Source of the DNA: Thermoplasmata archaeon
GTDB taxonomy: Archaea; Thermoplasmatota; Thermoplasmata; Halarchaeoplasmatales; Halarchaeoplasmataceae
DNA: 21,332 nt
Direction of reading: 5' to 3'
NCBI GenBank assembly: GCA_019594025.1
Contig: JAFDUB010000018.1
Coordinates: 1 to 21,332, forward strand
Part shown: piece by piece, positions 15,521-21,332 of the stretch
How positions within the stretch are numbered: the first letter of the stretch is position 1
Layout of the letters: each line of letters begins with the position of its first letter
The notes under the pieces: model-generated
Databases searched by the model: none
Told to the model about the DNA's origin: nothing
What the model saw: only the letters and a program-made list of their open reading frames with translations
Position numbers and translations under genes: made by a program

Positions 15521-15528
15521 ATAAATAA
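15521..15528 (+). promoter_or_regulatory. TATA box for two-TM protein gene
   Basis: ATAAATAA within an A-rich tract. Transcription 26 nt downstream would begin at the ATG at 15550, predicting a leaderless mRNA. Confidence 0.5.
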
Positions 15529-15549
15529 AGATAATCTTATTACTTGTCT

Positions 15550-16026
15550 ATGGATCGAAATTTATTTGTAGTCGGCGTAATAGTTTTAGTAATCGGACTG
15601 GTCCTTTCATTCGCCTTTTGGCCCATATTTGGAACAACACCTGAAAGCCTGTATGAAGATAGAGATGGATTGATTTATGAATCCTACGAGAGGGAAGACA
15701 CCGTTCTGGTTCACGGCACCATCACCAACGTTCGAATAGACGATTTTCCAGGATGGATGGAGGACCTCGGCTTCCGTGATGCAATCTGGGTGGAACTGGA
15801 CGAGGATTTTTCCTTCGTGATCCGCGATGAAACGAGTATCGATTATTCCGAAGGAGATTCGATATACGCCCGGTTAACTTTAAGGGAAGAAAGCCTTATC
15901 TTAGGACGGATAGAGTACTGGGAAATGACAGGTAGTTTAGGTAACAAACAGCTCTTAAACGTGGTCTTTTATGTTATCGCAGCCCTCGGTGCCGTAATTA
16001 CCGTCGTCGGCGTGATAAAGTCTTGA
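15550..16026 (+). CDS. Small two-transmembrane protein with extracytoplasmic beta-rich domain
   Basis: A 158-residue protein not assigned to a named family. It has a transmembrane helix near residues 4-28, a soluble acidic domain of about 100 residues, and a second transmembrane helix near 135-157. The soluble part is predicted to lie outside the membrane and has strand patterns (VLVHGTITNV, AIWVELDEDFSFVI, DSIYARLTLRE) that suggest an OB-like barrel; this is inference from pattern only. The ATG at 15550 is preferred over a TTG two codons earlier because the TATA box position predicts a leaderless transcript beginning there. It is separated from both neighbours by its own promoter and by the RfcL promoter. 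Confidence 0.72.
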   Translation: MDRNLFVVGVIVLVIGLVLSFAFWPIFGTTPESLYEDRDGLIYESYEREDTVLVHGTITNVRIDDFPGWMEDLGFRDAIWVELDEDFSFVIRDETSIDYSEGDSIYARLTLREESLILGRIEYWEMTGSLGNKQLLNVVFYVIAALGAVITVVGVIKS

Positions 16027-16037
16027 ACTGTCCACTA

Positions 16038-16048
16038 ATTTAATATAA
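16038..16048 (+). promoter_or_regulatory. TATA box for rfcL operon
   Basis: ATTTAATATAA centred about 29 nt before the ATG at 16072, so the transcript is predicted to start within a few bases of that codon. This supports the ATG over a TTG at 16066. Confidence 0.55.
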
Positions 16049-16071
16049 CATACTGTTAGATAACCTTGAAT

Positions 16072-17487
16072 ATGGGTTCCTCCAGAGATTCCGCTGAAGA
16101 CATCGACAACAATCCTACAATGGATTGGACTGAAAAATATCGTCCAACTACCCTGGACGATGTCGCCGGAAACACCGATGCAAAGAAAAAACTTGTGCGA
16201 TGGGCGAATCAATGGGGTAAAGGAAAACCTAGAAAAAAGGCGGTGATACTTGCTGGTAAAGCCGGTATTGGGAAGACCTCTGCAGCTTTGGCATTAGCTA
16301 ACGATATGGGCTGGGATGTCATTGAGATGAACGCCTCCGACCAGCGTAACAAATATGCCATTCAAGATGTGGTGGGCCGTAGCGCTGTAGACGATACCTT
16401 TGCTCCAAATGGAGAGTTCATACCCTATAAAGAAGGAAAAAGAACTCTCATTATACTTGATGAAGCAGACAACATATTTGGAAAGGAGGATTTTGGAGGG
16501 ATTCAAGAAACAAGCAATGTGATAAGTCAAACCGAACAGCCGATAATACTTATAGCTAACGATTATTACTATCTGAGAAGACGCTCAAGAAATTTAAGTG
16601 AGAAGCTGCAGAAAATAGATTTTGAACCCCTTCACGAGAGAGACGTAGCTCTACTTCTTCGAGACATCTGTAAAGCTGAAGAAATAGGCTATGATATCGA
16701 TGCCCTTAAAGAGCTAGCTAAAAGGTCTGACGGGGATGTAAGATCCGCAGTTAGAGACCTTCAGAGTATAGCTATCGGCAGCGATCAGATTAAACTCGAG
16801 GACCTGGATGTACTTGGTTATCGTAACAGGGCGGCAGAAATATTTCCATCTTTGAGAACCATCCTTCAAGGTATAGACCCACATAGTTCAAGGGAAGTGA
16901 TACGTGACCTAGACGAAGAACCTCGTAATCTAATTACATGGATAGACGAAAATATTCCCCGAGAGTACACCGACTCAAAAGAGTTGGTTAACGGGTTCGA
17001 CAGTCTTTCCAAAGCAGATGTTTTTTTAGGTAGAGTTTACAGCACACAATACTATCGTTTTTGGGCATATGCCAGCGATTTAATGAGTGCAGGAGTGACT
17101 CTAGCTAAAGAGCACCCACATCGTGGATTTAGAAAGTATGCGTTCCCTACCTGGATAAGAAAGATGACCGCATCGAAAAATAAACGCAGTATAAGAACAT
17201 CACTGTCTAAAAAAATAGCGAAACACACTCATGCGACCAGTGACAGGGTGGCTACGGACGTATTACCATATTTTCAGCATCTTTTTAACACGAATATGAA
17301 GTTTAAAAGAAAAATGGTAGAGGAAATAGAACCCAATAGGTTCGAGGCAGCGTTTCTATTAGGCAAGGAACCCAGTTCAAAAGAGGTAGTATCTTTATAT
17401 CATAAAGAACCTGTGAATGAAACCATAAAGAAAAATAAAAAGGAGAAAGAGGAGAAAAAGAATCAAAAGTCTCTGTTGGAGTTCTAG
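16072..17487 (+). CDS. rfcL: Replication factor C large subunit (clamp loader)
   Basis: The large subunit of the archaeal clamp loader, which with RfcS opens and loads the PCNA ring on primed DNA; 471 residues, a normal length. The RFC box WTEKYRPTTLDDVAGN is at residues 19-34, Walker A AGKAGIGKTS at 61-70, and Walker B LIILDEADN near 126-134. The charged Lys/Glu-rich tail ends in QKSLLEF (465-471), a C-terminal PIP box for PCNA binding. An alternative TTG at 16066 adds two residues, but the TATA box favours leaderless initiation at the ATG. It is followed after 2 nt by taw1, so replication and tRNA modification genes share a transcript. Confidence 0.95.
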   Translation: MGSSRDSAEDIDNNPTMDWTEKYRPTTLDDVAGNTDAKKKLVRWANQWGKGKPRKKAVILAGKAGIGKTSAALALANDMGWDVIEMNASDQRNKYAIQDVVGRSAVDDTFAPNGEFIPYKEGKRTLIILDEADNIFGKEDFGGIQETSNVISQTEQPIILIANDYYYLRRRSRNLSEKLQKIDFEPLHERDVALLLRDICKAEEIGYDIDALKELAKRSDGDVRSAVRDLQSIAIGSDQIKLEDLDVLGYRNRAAEIFPSLRTILQGIDPHSSREVIRDLDEEPRNLITWIDENIPREYTDSKELVNGFDSLSKADVFLGRVYSTQYYRFWAYASDLMSAGVTLAKEHPHRGFRKYAFPTWIRKMTASKNKRSIRTSLSKKIAKHTHATSDRVATDVLPYFQHLFNTNMKFKRKMVEEIEPNRFEAAFLLGKEPSSKEVVSLYHKEPVNETIKKNKKEKEEKKNQKSLLEF

Positions 17488-17489
17488 AT

Positions 17490-18410
17490 ATGCGTGAGAA
17501 CAAGAAAAAAGTTTTGAACAAACACGGCTACGTTCTTACAGGTAAAGAATCAGCGGTGAAACTCTGCCACTGGGTAAGCGAAAAATTAATATCCGGCCGT
17601 TCGTGCTATAAAGAAGATTTTTACGGAATTCAAAGTCACCGATGTATACAGATGTCCCCTGTTGCAGATGTATGTAATCATAGTTGTCTTTTCTGTTGGA
17701 GGTACCAAGATTTTGAACCTTTGGATGTAAATATTAAATACGACCCTCCAGAAGATATCGTCGAAGGCAGCATTGAAGCACAGAAAACTTTAGTCAGTGG
17801 CTTTAGGGGCGACGATAGATGCAGTGAGAAAATGTGGCAGGAGGCTAGAAAACCAAACCAGGTGGCTATAAGTTTGGCCGGTGAACCAACCATGTACCCC
17901 TATCTAGGCGCTCTTATAGAAGAGTACAAAAAACGAGATATGACTACCTTTTTGGTAACGAACGGTAGTATGCCAAAAGTAATAGAAGAATTAAATCCCC
18001 TGCCCACCCAAATATATGTTACACTAGCAGCTCCGAATAAAAAAATTTACGAAAAATTATGCGTACCAAAGAACCACGCATATTGGGATAACATAAAAGA
18101 AACACTCAAAATCTTTCCGTCGTTGGAAACAAGAACAGTGGTAAGACACACTCTTGTGAAGGAATGGAACATCGGTTGGGAAAGGGAATACGCTCAACTA
18201 GTTGAAACGGCGGATCCAGATTTTGTTGAAGCAAAAGGATATGTTTTCGTAGGAGATTCGAGACGTCGTATGGGGCTAAAAAACATGCCGCACCATGAAA
18301 TAGTAAAAACCTTTGCAAAACGCGAAGCGGATTTACTTGGAATGACTTTACTTAACGAAAAGGAAGACAGCAGGGTCGTTCTGCTTGGGGAAAAGCAGAT
18401 CGGGAGTTGA
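17490..18410 (+). CDS. taw1: tRNA 4-demethylwyosine synthase (TYW1/Taw1), radical SAM
   Basis: The radical SAM enzyme that condenses N1-methylguanosine at position 37 of tRNA-Phe with pyruvate carbons to form the tricyclic base of wyosine. It has 306 residues. The SAM cluster motif CNHSCLFC supplies Cys62, 66 and 69, and Cys26, 39 and 52 with 12-residue spacing form the second [4Fe-4S] site; these numbers coincide with those known for the Methanocaldococcus enzyme. GEPTMYP (near 131) is the SAM-binding GGE-like segment. Archaeal versions lack the flavodoxin domain of eukaryotes, as here. The ATG lies 2 nt after the rfcL stop, with TTGGAG before it. It overlaps the start region of the phosphoesterase gene. 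Confidence 0.96.
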   Translation: MRENKKKVLNKHGYVLTGKESAVKLCHWVSEKLISGRSCYKEDFYGIQSHRCIQMSPVADVCNHSCLFCWRYQDFEPLDVNIKYDPPEDIVEGSIEAQKTLVSGFRGDDRCSEKMWQEARKPNQVAISLAGEPTMYPYLGALIEEYKKRDMTTFLVTNGSMPKVIEELNPLPTQIYVTLAAPNKKIYEKLCVPKNHAYWDNIKETLKIFPSLETRTVVRHTLVKEWNIGWEREYAQLVETADPDFVEAKGYVFVGDSRRRMGLKNMPHHEIVKTFAKREADLLGMTLLNEKEDSRVVLLGEKQIGS

Positions 18411-18415
18411 ATTTC

Positions 18416-19234
18416 ATGGAATGCATGTTTGTTACCGATTTACACGGTAATTCAGCAAAATACAAAGCACTTTTTGAGCTAGTCCATGAAAGAGAAGCGA
18501 GGGCGGTTTTTATGGGCGGCGATTTATTACCAAGTGGGACAAAAGATATCCATAATTTCTTCAAAAATGAGATTGTATCAAAAACAAAGAAAACTCCCAA
18601 TCGGTTTTTTATGATCATGGGAAACGATGATCCTCGTGCGTACGAAACCCTTTTTGTAGAAGCCGATAAAAACGGAGACATCGAATACATTCACAACCGT
18701 TCCTCGTGGTTGGGCGATCGCTGTGTGATAGGATATTCTTACGTACCTCCAACTCCGTTCATGTTAAAGGATTGGGAGCGCTATGACGTGTCTCGTTACG
18801 TTGATGTCGGTTCAATTCATCCCACAGATGGAGTTAGAACGGTTGCGTTGGAAGATGAACTGTTCGAAACAATAGAAAAGGACTTGGAGGAGATATCCCG
18901 TAAAACTCAGCCTGAAAATACCATATACCTTTTCCACTCACCTCCATACAACACCGCCTTGGATTTGACAGGAAATGCGGGAATGATGGTAAACCACGCC
19001 CCTATGGATCCTCACGTTGGCAGCATTGCTATAAAAAGGTTCATAGAAGAAAAGCAACCGCTTTTAACTTTGCATGGACATATACATGAATCTCCATCAC
19101 TTACCGGTAGTTGGAAAGAAAAAATTGGCAACACCTATTCTTTCTCGGCGGCCCATCACGGAGATGAACTAGCTGTTATTTTGTTCGATACGGAGTCGAT
19201 AAAAGATGCCTCCCGTATGCTTATTGATATTTGA
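18416..19234 (+). CDS. Calcineurin-like metallophosphoesterase
   Basis: A 272-residue two-metal phosphoesterase. Ligands are visible in order: Asp8 and His10 (TDLHGN), Asp36 (MGGDLLPSG), Asn70 (MGNDD), a His in the FHSPPYNT segment, and GHIHE near the C-terminus. This is the full metallophosphatase set, so the enzyme should be active; the substrate cannot be told. The ATG at 18416 follows GGGAG (18402-18406) at good spacing. A TTG at 18407 would overlap the taw1 stop as TTGA but has no space for a ribosome site. It is the last gene of the rfcL-taw1 transcript, and its stop abuts the stop of the convergent gene within the palindrome TGATCA. Confidence 0.9.
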   Translation: MECMFVTDLHGNSAKYKALFELVHEREARAVFMGGDLLPSGTKDIHNFFKNEIVSKTKKTPNRFFMIMGNDDPRAYETLFVEADKNGDIEYIHNRSSWLGDRCVIGYSYVPPTPFMLKDWERYDVSRYVDVGSIHPTDGVRTVALEDELFETIEKDLEEISRKTQPENTIYLFHSPPYNTALDLTGNAGMMVNHAPMDPHVGSIAIKRFIEEKQPLLTLHGHIHESPSLTGSWKEKIGNTYSFSAAHHGDELAVILFDTESIKDASRMLIDI

Positions 19235-21331
19235 TCAATCTAAAGGTATCTCCCGCGCTGAATTGTATGGCGAGTCTATGTGACATGCCCAGGAAGTTCT
19301 ATTTTTTATGTCCTCATCGGTTACGATATGAACATCCAGTATGTTTTCAACCCGGTAGCCTGTTCGCTCTTTATTTTCTTCCATGAGTTCACGATTTTTC
19401 TTGTTTAACCAGTTTAATAATTTTTCTTTACGTTCTTCATCGCCGGTGAAATGTATTATAACGTCTATGTCGCTACGTGGTCCCGCTGTGGTCTCTTTAG
19501 TACTTCCACAAACATACAAAGCCTCAACGCTGTAAAAATCAGTATCTAGTTCTTTGGCAATCCCCTTAACCTTCTCCATCCTCCAAACCCAATGGTCCGG
19601 TGGTTTCAGGTATGCAAGTGCTTCGTTTGCCTCACCATCCATCACCACCTCTAGCGTACCGTCTTTGAGAAGATCCGATATCTTTATCACTCTAACCACC
19701 TTGTCCATATCCTCCCATTCTGGCAGTATCTCACCCAATCTATTCTTGGAACCTTTGAGTATTTCTTCGTTGTATATGTTCTCCTCCTCATCGGGATACA
19801 AGGGCAGGTAGTTGATGTCCGCCTCCACCAAATCCTGGAAGAAATGAGTACCAAAAGATAATTCAGGAAGATAATCTCCCTTCTCTCTAGCTACTTCCAC
19901 AAGTAAAGAAGTGTTGTTAATATCTCTATATATTACAGGTACTCCGAGCTTAATATCTCCTCGACTGCCCCATCTCCCCGGTCCCATTAATATGAACTTT
20001 CTCCGTGGCAGTACGCTATTCAATTCACTCACCACTCTTGCAACATCTTTCATCTCCTCCTTACTTTCCAATTCAACATAGGACTCGGGCACTACATAAA
20101 CTATGGACTCCACATTATCCACATGGCCGGTGGTAACGTATCTATTAGCCGAGAATACCTTTCTGTTATTTTTGATATTCTTGGGAACAGGTACCCTCTC
20201 AATCTCCTGGGATTGACTCTGAGGCCTGCATTGGAGTATGTATAGTTGTTCTCCATCTGAAGCAAACTCCACATCCACCGGGATCTCCATTTTTTGTTCA
20301 AGTAAATTTAACACTCTACGCATGGCATCGAGGAACTTTTTATCTTTTAACAATCCTGAGAAGGTAACTACGGTGTCCGATTTTTTAAGGTCTGTGAGGA
20401 CAGAAAAAGGTTTTAGCTGGTCGTATTCATAAACGGATATGATCTTGTTAAGCATGGGGATCTCTTCCTCATGTTCAACCATAAGTTTGCAGACGTCAAC
20501 CGTTTCCATAATTCCCCTCTCCAGATTGATTACGTCCATATACATTTGAGAATATTTTACCCTTTCCTCTACCAGCGTGTTAACCCTGAGCTCTGGTCTA
20601 TTGGGTGATACCAACATAGGATAGTCGTTACCTACTCTGTCAACCGCTCTGGTTCCCAAACCCGTCACCAATCGAACAATACCATCTTCTCTTCTTATAC
20701 GAGGCGACCATCTGAATTCGTTTCTGCTGAATGCAACTCCAGCATAGGCGGGGAAGAAGTAAGGTCCCACCCGATCCCCAACCACCTCTTGTATCAATAT
20801 ACCCATCTCTTCGTTAACATCTAAAAGACCCCGTTCTCGCCGGTATTCTATAGGATCTGGCCCTAATGTAGATGCGTAAACTTCTGCAACGGCGTTCATG
20901 AGATCGTTCAACCTCTCTTCTTCGGTACCGGTGTTAGCTAGGAAAAGGCTTTTGTACTTTCCCGAAAAAGCAGCACCGAAACTGTCCTCTAGAAGACTAG
21001 AAGAACGAACTATGATGGGGTTGCCTTTTAAATCCGCTAATATTCGTTTCAGGCCATCTACAATTTCAGCGGTGAATATCGCATTTTTAAAAATTTGTTC
21101 AAGAAAGGGTTGTTCCTGACGTATCTCGCTTGGGTCTAGGTACTTGAGATGTATTACCTCGTCAAGGTCATTATACTGGATCAGGTCCATCATGGTGTCG
21201 GATGTTATATACCAGCTTTTGGGAAAAGAGATGAAATCGAATATTTCGTCTTTTTCCATCTCACTTTCAATTATCTTACGTGCTAAGAATAACCCGGAAC
21301 TCTTTCCACCTAGTTTGCCCGCACCTTGGGC
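19235..21331 (-). CDS. PEP/pyruvate-binding (PPDK_N) ATP-grasp protein fused to a nucleotidyltransferase domain, 5' end cut by window
   Basis: At least 698 residues; the frame is open to the right edge, and the visible upstream part (GAGKLGGKSSGLFLA, nt ~21278-21322) is the conserved nucleotide loop of the PPDK N-terminal domain, so the ATG at 21259 is not the start. Counted from the edge, VRSS is near residue 109, and Glu355, Gln367 and Arg369 (EFASDGEQLYILQCRP) repeat the E-x11-Q-x-R ATP site of pyruvate phosphate dikinase. The phosphohistidine and PEP-utilising domains of PPDK/PpsA are absent. A conserved middle segment (GPGRWGSRGDIKLGVP) follows, then a pol-beta-type nucleotidyltransferase with GS near 609, the SDID Asp pair (621, 623) and a third Asp in LDVHIVTD (666). 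The reaction is unknown. It stands alone on its strand here. Confidence 0.87.
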   Translation of the reverse strand, partial: AQGAGKLGGKSSGLFLARKIIESEMEKDEIFDFISFPKSWYITSDTMMDLIQYNDLDEVIHLKYLDPSEIRQEQPFLEQIFKNAIFTAEIVDGLKRILADLKGNPIIVRSSSLLEDSFGAAFSGKYKSLFLANTGTEEERLNDLMNAVAEVYASTLGPDPIEYRRERGLLDVNEEMGILIQEVVGDRVGPYFFPAYAGVAFSRNEFRWSPRIRREDGIVRLVTGLGTRAVDRVGNDYPMLVSPNRPELRVNTLVEERVKYSQMYMDVINLERGIMETVDVCKLMVEHEEEIPMLNKIISVYEYDQLKPFSVLTDLKKSDTVVTFSGLLKDKKFLDAMRRVLNLLEQKMEIPVDVEFASDGEQLYILQCRPQSQSQEIERVPVPKNIKNNRKVFSANRYVTTGHVDNVESIVYVVPESYVELESKEEMKDVARVVSELNSVLPRRKFILMGPGRWGSRGDIKLGVPVIYRDINNTSLLVEVAREKGDYLPELSFGTHFFQDLVEADINYLPLYPDEEENIYNEEILKGSKNRLGEILPEWEDMDKVVRVIKISDLLKDGTLEVVMDGEANEALAYLKPPDHWVWRMEKVKGIAKELDTDFYSVEALYVCGSTKETTAGPRSDIDVIIHFTGDEERKEKLLNWLNKKNRELMEENKERTGYRVENILDVHIVTDEDIKNRTSWACHIDSPYNSAREIPLD

Positions 21332-21332
21332 C

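Noticed and set aside
19235..21331. Phosphoenolpyruvate synthase (PpsA) as the annotation
   Set aside because: The phosphohistidine and PEP-utilising domains are missing and a nucleotidyltransferase is present instead, so PpsA activity is not supported.

Overview
The window reads as archaeal, probably an anaerobic euryarchaeon; Thermoplasmatota is my best guess but the sequence does not prove it. The archaeal markers are a membrane-anchored LonB protease, an Lhr-type helicase, a replication factor C large subunit ending in a PIP box, the wyosine enzyme Taw1, a HemK/Mtq2-type release-factor methyltransferase, AT-rich TATA boxes about 26 nt before putative transcript starts, and Shine-Dalgarno sites matching GGAGGTGAT. 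Coding density is very high. No tRNA, rRNA, CRISPR array, transposase or phage gene was seen, and no stretch above 300 nt lacks a gene.

Left part (1-3765, + strand): a tight run of an Mrp/NBP35 iron-sulfur ATPase (cut by the left edge), two ORP/NifX-like proteins, two MinD-type ATPases with inserted ferredoxin domains, a 58-aa glycine-rich zinc-ribbon protein, and then, from its own promoter, a DUF5320-like protein. The gene set resembles the orp (orange protein) cluster of sulfate reducers, with the Mrp and ORP parts as separate overlapping genes. A T-rich terminator follows.

Middle part: a minus-strand pair (DUF3795 protein, then pirin), a plus-strand PAP2 phosphatase, a plus-strand LonB-Lhr pair, and a convergent minus-strand eight-bladed surface beta-propeller whose stop codon shares a TTAA with that of Lhr. 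A plus-strand pair follows: a long helix-hairpin-helix/zinc-ribbon/TPR protein built mostly of a ~60-residue helical repeat, and the Mtq2-like methyltransferase.

Right part: a small two-TM protein with its own promoter, then an RfcL-Taw1-metallophosphoesterase operon, which converges back-to-back (TGATCA) on a minus-strand PEP/pyruvate-binding ATP-grasp protein fused to a nucleotidyltransferase domain. That last gene runs off the right edge.

Genes at the head of transcripts tend to have a TATA box and little or no leader, while genes inside operons have Shine-Dalgarno sites, often embedded in the end of the preceding gene. Several genes have TTG or GTG as the best or an alternative start.
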